Assembly: GCA_036310185.1 (NCBI GenBank)
Contig: JAXJSH010000148.1
Coordinates: 1-57,817 of the forward strand
Source: JALENY01 sp036310185
GTDB taxonomy: Bacteria; Bacillota; Clostridia; Lachnospirales; Lachnospiraceae
Direction: 5' to 3'
Length of the DNA: 57,817 bases
Positions 26,257-33,564 of the stretch are shown here, piece after piece. The position numbers were made by a program, and so were the translations under genes. The notes under the pieces were generated by a model, which saw nothing but the letters and a program-made list of their open reading frames with translations, had not been told where the DNA came from and searched no databases. Numbering within the stretch: the stretch's first letter is position 1; every line of letters begins with the position of its first letter.

Positions 26257-27717
26257 ATGATAAATCAGAACGATGATACAAAAGATACGATAAATAAAGA
26301 TGAGCTTGAACCGGCAGAACAGACGGAAGAAGTCGTTTTAGAGGGTGATTCAGACCAGGATGAATATGAAAAAATATGCTTTTTGTGCAGACGGCCGGAA
26401 AGCAAGACAGGTCCAATGATCGATCTTCCCCAGAATATACACATCTGTACGGATTGTATGCAGAAAAGTTTCGACACCATGAATAACAGTAATTTTGATT
26501 ACAGCAGCATGATGAATATGCCGAATATCAGCATGATCGACTTGTCTTCCATACAGAATCAGGTACCGCAGAAACAGCGGCTGAAGAAGAAAAAGAAAAA
26601 AGAGAAAGAAGTTCAGAAGGTATTTGATATCAAACAGATACCGGCACCGCATAAAATAAAAGGAAGTCTGGATGAGCATGTGATCGGCCAGGAAAAGGCG
26701 AAAAAGATCATCTCAGTTGCGGTGTATAATCATTACAAACGTATTTATGATCTGGAACGCCGTGAGGCAGAAGGCGAAAAAGAACATGCACAGCATCAGG
26801 TGGAAATCGAGAAGTCCAATGTGCTGATGATTGGACCGACCGGATGCGGAAAGACTTATCTGGTACAGACACTGGCAAAACTGCTGGATGTGCCCCTGGC
26901 GATTACAGATGCCACATCACTGACAGAAGCAGGTTATATCGGTGATGATATAGAGAGTGTTGTTTCAAAGCTGCTGGCTGCTGCAGACAATGATGTGGAG
27001 CGGGCGGAACACGGAATTATTTTTATTGATGAGATTGATAAAATTGCGAAAAAGAAAAATTCCAGTCAGAGAGATGTCAGCGGCGAAGCTGTTCAGCAGG
27101 GTATGCTGAAACTCCTGGAAGGAAGCGATGTGGAAGTGCCGGTGGGTGCCAACAGCAAAAATGCCATGGTTCCGCTGACGACGGTAAATACACGAAATAT
27201 TCTGTTTATCTGCGGCGGAGCATTTCCGGATCTTACCAATATCATAAAAGAACGTCTGAATAAACGTTCCTCTATGGGATTCGAGGCAGATCTGAAGGAT
27301 AAGTATGACAATGAGCCAAATCTGATCGAAAAAGTAGCAGTGGAAGATCTGCGCAATTATGGTATGATACCGGAATTTCTGGGACGTCTTCCGATTATCT
27401 GTACCATGGAAGCGCTGACAGCAGAGATGCTGGTACAGATTTTAAAGGAGCCGAAAAACGCCATTTTAAAACAGTATCAGAGACTTCTGGAACTGGATGA
27501 AGTAAAGCTGGAATTTGAAGATGGTGCGCTGGAATCCATTGCCCAGCAGGCAATGAAACGTGACACCGGAGCCAGAGCACTGCGTGCGATCCTGGAAGAA
27601 TATATGCTGGATATCATGTATGAGATTCCAAAAGATGACAGCATTGGTCATGTGACTATCACAAAAGAATATATTGATCATGTGGGCGGCCCGCAAATTT
27701 TGCTGCGTGGCCAGTGA
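26257..27717 (+). CDS. clpX: Divergent ClpX-type AAA+ unfoldase
   Basis: 486 residues, ~60 longer than usual ClpX; TTGAGGAG before ATG 26257. An acidic N-terminus (1-40) precedes a C4 zinc-binding domain (CFLC near 41, CTDC near 64), a Met/Asn-rich then Lys-rich linker, and the AAA+ module: Walker A GPTGCGKT (~192), pore loop AGYIGDD, Walker B IIFIDEIDKI (~254), sensor GRLP, C-terminal lid. The ClpP-docking loop is plausible as MGF (~340, canonical IGF/LGF). The RKH substrate-gating loop of typical ClpX is replaced by NSKNAM. No clpP, tig or lon is nearby, so this may be a second, specialised ClpX. AAA/ClpX class is certain; paralogue status needs the rest of the genome. Confidence 0.85.
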   Translation: MINQNDDTKDTINKDELEPAEQTEEVVLEGDSDQDEYEKICFLCRRPESKTGPMIDLPQNIHICTDCMQKSFDTMNNSNFDYSSMMNMPNISMIDLSSIQNQVPQKQRLKKKKKKEKEVQKVFDIKQIPAPHKIKGSLDEHVIGQEKAKKIISVAVYNHYKRIYDLERREAEGEKEHAQHQVEIEKSNVLMIGPTGCGKTYLVQTLAKLLDVPLAITDATSLTEAGYIGDDIESVVSKLLAAADNDVERAEHGIIFIDEIDKIAKKKNSSQRDVSGEAVQQGMLKLLEGSDVEVPVGANSKNAMVPLTTVNTRNILFICGGAFPDLTNIIKERLNKRSSMGFEADLKDKYDNEPNLIEKVAVEDLRNYGMIPEFLGRLPIICTMEALTAEMLVQILKEPKNAILKQYQRLLELDEVKLEFEDGALESIAQQAMKRDTGARALRAILEEYMLDIMYEIPKDDSIGHVTITKEYIDHVGGPQILLRGQ

Positions 27718-27844
27718 TGCATGAACGGAATATCCCGTTGAGTAAACTCAACTGGAAAATAAAAGAAACTGGAAACAGAAATGTTGGCGGAAAGTCCGAA
27801 AAATGGGGATGGACGTGGACAGGAAAATGAAAGGAGAGAATATT

Positions 27845-28444
27845 ATGGCAGAAGATTTCTTCAACGACTTGGGCAAAAAAATAACAAAAGCTGCAAATGA
27901 GGCAGTTGATAAGGGTACCGAATTTTTTGAAGTGACAAAAATCCGTGCACAGATTGCAGGAGAGGGAAAAGCGATTGAAAAAGCATATCGTGATATGGGA
28001 GAGATTGTTTACCGACTTCAGCAGGAGGGCACTCCGGTAACCGAGGAAGTGGCAAAGCTCTGTGATGATATTCAGTCTCATGAAGCATGCATCAAATCCC
28101 TGCGCAGTGATATGGCAAACTTCAAAGGCATGAAAGTATGCCCGAACTGCGAGGAGATGGTGGATAAATCTGCTGCATTCTGTCCCAAATGTGGAAGCAG
28201 TGTGACGGCAGAAGAAACCGTTGAAGAAGAGGATATTGTTGAGACGGCGGACGATACCGCTGAGGAAGCAGATTCAGAGGCAAAAGATACGGCTGAGGAA
28301 GTTATTTCGGAAGTAAAAGATGCAGTCAAAGAAGCAGCTTCCCAGGCAAAAGATGTGGCGGAGGAAGTCATTGAGAAGGCAAAAGAAGCTGTGCCTGAGG
28401 CAAAAGAGGCTGCAGGAAAAATCATGGAAGAAATAAAAGAATGA
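27845..28444 (+). CDS. Zinc-ribbon protein with LEA-like helical repeat tail
   Basis: 199 residues from ATG 27845, after AAAGGAGAG; an upstream in-frame ATG at 27803 lacks a ribosome site. Residues 1-90 are helical and charged, then a zinc ribbon CPNCEEMVDKSAAFCPKC (~100-120). The tail (~125-199) is a string of ~11-residue Ala/Glu/Lys/Val units (TAEEVISEVKDA-like), as in LEA or apolipoprotein-type amphipathic helices. No membrane helix. It lies between clpX and the LspA-like gene and may be co-transcribed with either. A possible role in stress or membrane association is speculation; no named family recognised beyond the zinc ribbon. Confidence 0.75.
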   Translation: MAEDFFNDLGKKITKAANEAVDKGTEFFEVTKIRAQIAGEGKAIEKAYRDMGEIVYRLQQEGTPVTEEVAKLCDDIQSHEACIKSLRSDMANFKGMKVCPNCEEMVDKSAAFCPKCGSSVTAEETVEEEDIVETADDTAEEADSEAKDTAEEVISEVKDAVKEAASQAKDVAEEVIEKAKEAVPEAKEAAGKIMEEIKE

Positions 28445-28463
28445 TTTATCTGGAAGAATGGAT

Positions 28464-28922
28464 ATGATCTATCTGATTATTTTAGTCAGTGTTTTTTTGC
28501 TGGATTTTGCAGTAAAGCGCAAAATTGAGCAGGAAAAAACTCTGGGACAGGAAGAAAAAATTGCAGGCGGAGCGATTCTTGTGCGCAAGCTGCACAATTA
28601 TGGTGTCGCAGGCGGAAAGTTGAAAAATCAGGGAATCTGGATCAGGCGGATCAGCGGTCTGCTCATGTGTCTGATGGGAGGTCACCTGATCAGTCTGATT
28701 ATCCGGAAAGGCAGCAGCGGCATGAAGCTTGCTTATAGTCTGATTCTGGGCGGAGGTCTGTCAAATTTTGTGGACCGCTGTACAAAAGGATATGTGACAG
28801 ACTATTTCAGTTTTAATGTTCCGTGGAAAAAACTGAAAAGACTGGTATTTAATCTGTCAGATCTTTTTATCATACTTGGCAGTGTGATTCTGTGTATCTG
28901 TGAATTTCGGAAACAGAAGTAA
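28464..28922 (+). CDS. lspA: LspA-like signal peptidase II (divergent)
   Basis: 152 residues from ATG 28464; GGAAG (28452-28456) gives 7-nt spacing, whereas ATG 28458 is too close. Four hydrophobic segments. The aspartyl-protease core is present: GGGLSNFVDR, GYVTDYFSF and FNLSDLFIILG, including both catalytic Asp positions (VTD and NLSD). The N-terminal motifs are weak: LHNYGVAGGKL replaces the usual N-x-G-A-A-F segment and DQxxK is LDFAVK. It would cleave prolipoprotein signal peptides at the membrane; this window has at least one prolipoprotein (39744). Could instead be a paralogue with a narrower role. Confidence 0.72.
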   Translation: MIYLIILVSVFLLDFAVKRKIEQEKTLGQEEKIAGGAILVRKLHNYGVAGGKLKNQGIWIRRISGLLMCLMGGHLISLIIRKGSSGMKLAYSLILGGGLSNFVDRCTKGYVTDYFSFNVPWKKLKRLVFNLSDLFIILGSVILCICEFRKQK

Positions 28923-28988
28923 TCAGCAGCGGAAGAAATGACCGCAAAAGCAATCTATATTTTGGATAATTTTGCAGAGATTTTCTAT

Positions 28989-29035
28989 GTGCTGTTTCGC
29001 GTTTTGTACAAAAAATGCGAAACAGTACTTTTTTT
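28989..29035 (+). terminator. Intrinsic terminator after LspA-like gene
   Basis: A 12-bp stem (28989-29000 with 29017-29028, one G-T pair) around a 16-nt loop, followed by seven T (29029-29035). Confidence 0.9.
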
Positions 29036-29047
29036 GTCTGCGGCTTC

Positions 29048-29077
29048 TTGACTTTTGCCGAATCCATATGCTATGAT
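29048..29077 (+). promoter_or_regulatory. Promoter for the purO-purH transcript
   Basis: TTGACT (29048-29053), 18-bp spacer, TATGAT (29072-29077) preceded by TG. Start would fall just before the riboswitch at ~29085. Confidence 0.7.
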
Positions 29078-29087
29078 TATTTCAGTT

Positions 29088-29192
29088 CAGTTGTACGACT
29101 GACGGAAGTGGAGTTAACCACAGGGAGTACAACATAGATGACAGCCGACCGTCTGGGCACCGTGTGAAGCGCCTGGAATGGTGGGCTTTTTT
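29088..29192 (+). promoter_or_regulatory. ZTP (pfl) riboswitch with expression platform
   Basis: Conserved ZTP aptamer elements are visible in order: GACTGACGGAAGTGG (29097-29111), AACCACAGGGAGTAC (29116-29130), a variable linker, and the 3' hairpin GCCGACCGTCTGGGC (29144-29158) that binds ZMP/ZTP. A GC-rich helix ending in six T (29187-29192) follows as a likely intrinsic terminator. ZTP/ZMP (AICAR ribotide) signals 10-formyl-THF shortage; binding should favour read-through into purO and purH, whose enzyme consumes ZMP. Exact ends are approximate. Confidence 0.88.
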
Positions 29193-29283
29193 ATTTCTTA
29201 TAAATCTGGCCGCTGCGGGCGAAGAATCCGGCTAATGGGATTCTTATGAACGGTTTTTACATATTTTTTAAGGAGGAAAAATC

Positions 29284-30000
29284 ATGGAAATGAAGGCAAT
29301 CGATCAGGAACTGAAAAACAATGCTTATCCGGGAAGAGGTATTGTGATCGGAAAATCAAAAGATGGAAAGAAAGCGGTAACTGCTTACTTTATTATGGGA
29401 AGAAGCGTAAACAGCCGCAACCGTGTTTTTGTGGAAGATGGAGAAGGTATCCGCACACAGGCATTTGACCCGTCCAAACTGACTGACCCGAGCCTGATTA
29501 TTTATGCACCGGTACGTGTTCTGGGAAACAAGACAATTGTAACAAATGGTGACCAGACCGACACAATCTATGAAAATATGGACAAACAGATGACATTTGA
29601 GCAGTCTCTGCGCTGCCGCGAATTTGAGCCGGATGCACCGAACTACACACCTCGTATTTCCGGTATCATGCATGTGGAAAATGGAAAATACAATTACGCA
29701 ATGTCCATCTTAAAGAGCAACAACGGAAATCCGGAAGCATGCAATCGTTACACATTTGCATATGAAAATCCGGTAGCCGGAGAGGGTCGTTTTATCCACA
29801 CATACAAGTGTGACGGCAATCCGCTTCCGAGTTTTGAAGGAGAACCGACCTGGGTTGCAATCGAAGAAGATGATATTGACGCTTTCACAGATAAAATCTG
29901 GAACAGCTTAAATGAAGAGAACAAAGTATCTCTGTTCACACGTTTTATCGATATCGAAACTGGCGAATATGAAACCAGAATCGTAAACAAAAATAAATAA
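29284..30000 (+). CDS. purO: IMP cyclohydrolase, archaeal PurO type
   Basis: Closes the ring of FAICAR to give IMP, the last step of de novo purine synthesis. 238 residues; AAGGAGG before ATG 29284. It belongs to the PurO-type family (not the MGS-like domain of bifunctional PurH), recognised from NNAYPGRGIVIG, YFIMGRSVNSRNRVF, DPSLIIYAP and GNGNPEACNRYTFAYENP-like (NNGNPEACNRYTFAYENP) segments. The following gene supplies the transformylase. Cytosolic; controlled by the ZTP riboswitch 90 bp upstream. Another small hairpin (29222-29229 with 29238-29245) lies between switch and gene. Confidence 0.9.
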   Translation: MEMKAIDQELKNNAYPGRGIVIGKSKDGKKAVTAYFIMGRSVNSRNRVFVEDGEGIRTQAFDPSKLTDPSLIIYAPVRVLGNKTIVTNGDQTDTIYENMDKQMTFEQSLRCREFEPDAPNYTPRISGIMHVENGKYNYAMSILKSNNGNPEACNRYTFAYENPVAGEGRFIHTYKCDGNPLPSFEGEPTWVAIEEDDIDAFTDKIWNSLNEENKVSLFTRFIDIETGEYETRIVNKNK

Positions 30001-30163
30001 AAAATTATCAGGTACAGCAGGAAAACGTTTTTTGGGAGAAAGAAACCTGCGAAAGAAAACCTGTGAAAAGAAACCGAAGCGTTCTTTGAGAAAGAGATAT
30101 AGATATAGGATAGAAATAAAGAAAATTCCAGTATAGGAATAAAGACAGAAAGGAACAGAGATT

Positions 30164-31342
30164 ATGAAAGAATTAGAATTAAAATATGGCTGTAACCCGA
30201 ATCAGAAACCGTCCAAAATCTTCACAAACGACGGAAGAGAACTTCCGATCGAAGTGATCAGCGGAAGACCGGGATACATCAACTTTATGGATGCTTTTAA
30301 CGGATGGCAGCTGGTAAAAGAACTGAAAGAAGCAACCGGACTTCCGGCAGCAACTTCTTTCAAACATGTATCTCCGGCAGGCGCAGCAGTTGGTCTTCCA
30401 CTGGATGATACACTGAAAAAAATCTATTTCGTAGATGATATGGGAGAACTTTCTCCGCTGGCCTGTGCTTATGCAAGAGCAAGAGGTGCTGACCGTATGT
30501 CCTCTTTCGGTGATTTCATCGCACTTTCCGATGAGTGTGACGCTTCTACCGCAAGCATCATCAAACGTGAAGTTTCTGACGGTGTCATCGCTCCTGGCTA
30601 TACAAAAGAAGCGCTTGAGATTCTGGCACAGAAGAAAAACGGCAATTACAATGTAATCAAAATTGATCCGGAATACAAACCGCAGCCGATCGAGCACAAA
30701 GATGTATTTGGTATCACTTTTGAACAGGGCAGAAATGAACTGGCTATCAACAAAGATATTCTGGCAAACGTTGTAACAGAAAATAAAGAGATTCCGGAAC
30801 TGGCAAAAATCGACCTGATCATCTCTCTGATCACCCTCAAATATACACAGTCCAACTCTGTATGCTACGCAAAAGGCGGACAGGCAATCGGTATCGGTGC
30901 AGGTCAGCAGTCCCGTGTACACTGTGTACGTCTGGCCGGAAACAAAGCTGACAACTGGCTGCTTCGTCAGTGTCCGAAGGTAATGAATCTGCAGTTTGTA
31001 GACAACATCCGCAGAGCAGACCGTGACAATGCCATTGACGTATACATTGGCGATGAATATATGGACGTTCTGGCTGACGGTGCATGGGAAAAAATCTTCA
31101 AAGTAAAACCGGAAGTATTTACAAAAGAAGAAAAACGTGCATGGCTGGATCAGATGACAGATGTTGCACTTGGTTCAGATGCATTCTTCCCGTTCTCCGA
31201 CAACATTGAACGTGCATTCAAGAGTGGTGTAAAATACATCGCTGAGCCGGGCGGATCTGTTCGTGATGACGCTGTTATCGAATGCTGTAACAAATACAAC
31301 ATGGCTATGGCGTTTACAGGCATCCGTCTGTTCCACCACTAA
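30164..31342 (+). CDS. purH: AICAR formyltransferase (stand-alone PurH C-terminal domain)
   Basis: Formylates AICAR ribotide (ZMP) using 10-formyl-THF to give FAICAR. 392 residues; AGAAAGGAAC precedes ATG 30164. It matches only the C-terminal transformylase part of bifunctional PurH; the ~200-residue cyclohydrolase domain is absent, and PurO upstream replaces it. The catalytic Lys-His is in SFKHVSPAGAAVG, with QSNSVCYAKGGQAIGIGAGQQSR and AEPGGSVRDD as further hallmarks. In one unit with purO (163-bp gap of A-rich, semi-repetitive AAACCTGNGAAA sequence with no gene) and under the ZTP riboswitch, so its own substrate should induce it. A terminator follows at 31397. Confidence 0.95.
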   Translation: MKELELKYGCNPNQKPSKIFTNDGRELPIEVISGRPGYINFMDAFNGWQLVKELKEATGLPAATSFKHVSPAGAAVGLPLDDTLKKIYFVDDMGELSPLACAYARARGADRMSSFGDFIALSDECDASTASIIKREVSDGVIAPGYTKEALEILAQKKNGNYNVIKIDPEYKPQPIEHKDVFGITFEQGRNELAINKDILANVVTENKEIPELAKIDLIISLITLKYTQSNSVCYAKGGQAIGIGAGQQSRVHCVRLAGNKADNWLLRQCPKVMNLQFVDNIRRADRDNAIDVYIGDEYMDVLADGAWEKIFKVKPEVFTKEEKRAWLDQMTDVALGSDAFFPFSDNIERAFKSGVKYIAEPGGSVRDDAVIECCNKYNMAMAFTGIRLFHH

Positions 31343-31396
31343 AAATAAAATTAGAAACACAGTTCCCTTCCCAAATAATGTTTGAATCGATAATTG

Positions 31397-31429
31397 GAAC
31401 CCACGTGCTGGCCGCCGTGGGTTCTTTTT
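31397..31429 (+). terminator. Intrinsic terminator after purH
   Basis: A 9-bp perfect stem (31397-31405 with 31416-31424) and T5 at 31425-31429. The remaining gap to 31636 holds no gene I can support, only a small palindrome TGCGGAgtaaTCCGCA (31613-31628). Confidence 0.92.
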
Positions 31430-31636
31430 GCAGAGTGGTATCCCAAATATGTTATCATCCGTACCGGAAAAGGTGTTTTCGAACGTCAGCTTTCTGTGCT
31501 GATTCTCTGATTTTTTCATGGACATGGATGATGCGGTATGCTATTTTTTTTAAAGAAAGCAGCCTGAATAGGGCGGATTTCGAATGCTTTTAGGATTACG
31601 GGAGCCATAAAATGCGGAGTAATCCGCAGGTATCAG

Positions 31637-31670
31637 GGGGTCAAAATGCCTTTTGACCTCAACATCATTA
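31637..31670. repeat. Palindromic intergenic repeat, copy 3
   Basis: GGGGTCAAAA (31637-31646), 4-nt loop, TTTTGACCTC (31651-31660) with one G-T pair, then AACATCATTA and an AT-rich tail ending just before the ribosome site of the membrane protein gene. Same core as copies at 1082 and 5014. Confidence 0.72.
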
Positions 31671-31702
31671 TATATAAAAATGAAAAAGCAGGAGTTACGG
31701 AA

Positions 31703-32500
31703 ATGGATGGCGGATTGAAGTACTGGCAGGATAAAAGAAAACAGAGATTAAAAAAGAATTGGGAGGGAAAGCGATATCTTTTGCTGGATGCATTTCGTGG
31801 GCTTTCAATTATCAATATGATCGCTTTTCATTTTCTGTATGACTATTATGTAATCTTTGGGCGGAATGTGAACTGGTGGAAACTTCCGGAAATCAGGCTC
31901 TGGCAGAGTTATATCTGCATGAGTTTTATCATTTTGTCCGGATTTGTGTGGAAATGGGGCAGAAAATCCAATTTAAAGCGGGGAATCTTTTTGAATATCT
32001 GCGGTCTGGCCGTATCCCTGGTTACATATGCGGCAGTGCCGGATTCTGCGGTCTGGTTTGGTATATTGAATTTTATTGGCTGTGCGGTGCTTCTTATGAT
32101 CCCGCTGGATATTATTCTGAAAAAAATTCCGGCAGTACCGGGAATATTTATAAGTTTGTTTTTGTTTATTCTGTCCTATGATATGCAGCTGGGATATTTG
32201 AGTCTTGGTTCGGTCAGGATTGCAAAAATACCGGATTTCTTATATGACATAAAAATATTGACACCGCTGGGATTTCCCTATCCGGAATTCTTCTCCGGTG
32301 ATTATTTTCCGATTCTTCCCTGGATTTTTCTTTATATGGTGGGCTATTTTATGGTGGAAATCTTTGAAAAACAGGAAACATGGAAACGAATTGGAAAAAC
32401 GTACATACCGGTTTTGTCATGGATGGGGCAGAAGAGTATCTGGATCTATCTGATTCATCAGCCCATTTGCATGGTCATATGTCAACTTTTCTTTGGTTAG
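31703..32500 (+). CDS. DUF1624-like membrane acyltransferase family protein
   Basis: 265 residues from ATG 31703, 8 nt after AGGAG (31690-31694); an upstream ATG at 31646 lies within the palindromic repeat. After a basic N-terminus comes RYLLLDAFRGLSIINMIAFHFLYD, the entry signature of the DUF1624/heparan-glucosaminide-acetyltransferase-related family, with the D-x-x-R-G and a conserved His (position in MIAFHF). About seven hydrophobic segments; the ending WMGQKSIWIYLIHQP is also typical. Related proteins acylate glycans across the membrane, so a surface-sugar modification role is possible but not shown. It is monocistronic between terminators and its leader holds repeat copy 3. Confidence 0.75.
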   Translation: MDGGLKYWQDKRKQRLKKNWEGKRYLLLDAFRGLSIINMIAFHFLYDYYVIFGRNVNWWKLPEIRLWQSYICMSFIILSGFVWKWGRKSNLKRGIFLNICGLAVSLVTYAAVPDSAVWFGILNFIGCAVLLMIPLDIILKKIPAVPGIFISLFLFILSYDMQLGYLSLGSVRIAKIPDFLYDIKILTPLGFPYPEFFSGDYFPILPWIFLYMVGYFMVEIFEKQETWKRIGKTYIPVLSWMGQKSIWIYLIHQPICMVICQLFFG

Positions 32501-32543
32501 GGTATCCCCCGGTCAGATTCATCTGACCGAAGGATACCCTTTC
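32499..32543 (+). terminator. Terminator after DUF1624-like gene
   Basis: GGGTATCC (32500-32507) pairs with GGATACCC (32532-32539), with an inner GGTCAG/CTGACC stem. The stop codon overlaps the 5' arm; a short TTT follows. May also serve the converging ymaF gene. Confidence 0.8.
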
Positions 32544-32601
32544 GTTTATGCCAGCGGTATAGAATACAGGCGGCAGTCTGCATTCTTATTCAGAGTGGAT
32601 T

Positions 32602-32952
32602 TCAGCAATGACATTTGAAATCAGTCGGGCTGTCGATCAATGTTGCAGCCTGGAATTTGTGGATATGACCATCCTCTTCCTCGGTAACTGATTTTATAAA
32701 ATGGACATGTTTGCCGTTTCCGACATCAATGGCCACTGAAGTTTTGCCACAGAACTCATGATAATGACTGTCTGAAAAATCAGTACGGAATTTCACTTCG
32801 TGTACATGGCTGTTGCCCATGCTGATGGCTTCGCCGGATACGGTACAGAAGCGGTGGTTATGGCATTCGTTGCATTCGTTTACGACAGCAGTGCTGCCGG
32901 TCAGTTCGTGAACATGTTTCTGTTCGTCACAGTCATGATGTTGATCGCTCAC
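32602..32952 (-). CDS. ymaF: YmaF-like histidine-rich protein
   Basis: 116 residues. GTG at 32952-32950 lies 6 nt after AAAGGAG, so it is preferred over an in-frame ATG at 32979 that precedes that site. The sequence is rich in His and has repeated HxH motifs: KHVHEL, HNHRF, SHVHEV, SHYHEF, KHVHFI, GHIHKF, matching the YmaF family of Firmicutes. Two CxxC-like pairs (CNEC, CHC end) add possible metal ligands. No signal peptide, so a cytosolic metal-binding role is plausible, but no function is established for the family. One of only three features transcribed leftward in this window. Confidence 0.82.
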   Translation of the reverse strand: MSDQHHDCDEQKHVHELTGSTAVVNECNECHNHRFCTVSGEAISMGNSHVHEVKFRTDFSDSHYHEFCGKTSVAIDVGNGKHVHFIKSVTEEEDGHIHKFQAATLIDSPTDFKCHC

Positions 32953-33277
32953 GGGAGACTCCTTTCTTTTTGTGTACACTTTATATTATGAAAATATCTG
33001 GAGAAGGTGAAGGGAGTTATCCTGACTTTCCATATTATTTTCCAGGTTATTCAGGAAGTGTCATTCATGAAATGCCGGAATGTACTTACGCAAGAAAAGC
33101 AAAGAGTCTGGCCAGCCGTGTTATTTATGATGATGCTGCCGGCCCTGCTCGTATCATTGTCTGTTCAAAAATGCGTTTCGCATCAGTTTCCACAATAAAT
33201 GTAATATGAAAAAGCGGAGAATAATTTGGGACAGATCCGTCCAGAATGGAAAAATAAGATTTTTGAATAAAAAAAGA
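32953..33277. other. Gap without a supported gene
   Basis: 325 bp between ymaF and tRNA-Leu. Short frames on the + strand (about 63 and 79 codons) have no ribosome site or recognisable protein pattern. It must hold the leftward ymaF promoter and the tRNA 3' end; a T7 run follows the tRNA directly (33271-33277 region on the - strand). Confidence 0.5.
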
Positions 33278-33361
33278 TGCAGGAGATGGGACTTGAACCC
33301 ACACGATCTTGCGACCACAGGCACCTGAAGCCTGCGCGTCTGCCAATTCCGCCACTCCTGC
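33278..33361 (-). tRNA. tRNA-Leu, anticodon CAG
   Basis: 84 nt, class II with long variable arm. On the - strand the acceptor GCAGGAG pairs with CTCCTGC; anticodon stem CAGGC/GCCTG encloses TTCAGGT, so the anticodon is CAG (33327-33325), reading CUG. The T loop GGTTCAAGTCC is standard. The CCA end is not encoded; discriminator A is at 33278. A T-rich run follows. Confidence 0.97.
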
Positions 33362-33403
33362 ATTTCGTTCGGCTTTTTTGTTTTTATCTTGCCGACGCAT
33401 ATT

Positions 33404-33432
33404 ATAATATCAAGTTTATACTCAGATGTCAA
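33404..33432 (-). promoter_or_regulatory. Consensus promoter for tRNA-Leu
   Basis: On the - strand: perfect TTGACA (33432-33427), 17-bp spacer, TATTAT (33409-33404), 42 bp before the tRNA. Strong consensus fits a stable RNA gene. Confidence 0.85.
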
Positions 33433-33499
33433 CACTTTTTTGAAAAAAATTTTAAAGTTTTTTTCAAAATTATTTCATGGGTTTTCCAGTCAGAAACAG

Positions 33500-33528
33500 T
33501 TGAAAAATAAAAGGTCTTGTGGTAAACT
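33500..33528 (+). promoter_or_regulatory. Candidate promoter for carA operon
   Basis: TTGAAA (33500-33505), 17-bp spacer, TAAACT (33523-33528), 36 bp before ATG 33565. No PyrR-type attenuator hairpin or T-box is visible in the short leader. An AT-only hairpin (33437-33470) lies between this and the divergent tRNA promoter. Confidence 0.55.
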
Positions 33529-33564
33529 TTTGACAGTTTAAGCAGAAAGGAAGTAGGTGGCAGA

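Noticed and set aside
32970..33209. Small + strand frames of ~63-79 codons between ymaF and tRNA-Leu
   Set aside because: No ribosome site, no family resemblance, and they overlap each other in different frames.
33437..33564. PyrR attenuator or T-box before carA
   Set aside because: The leader is short and AT-rich; no PyrR-binding consensus, anti-terminator or T-box sequence is visible.
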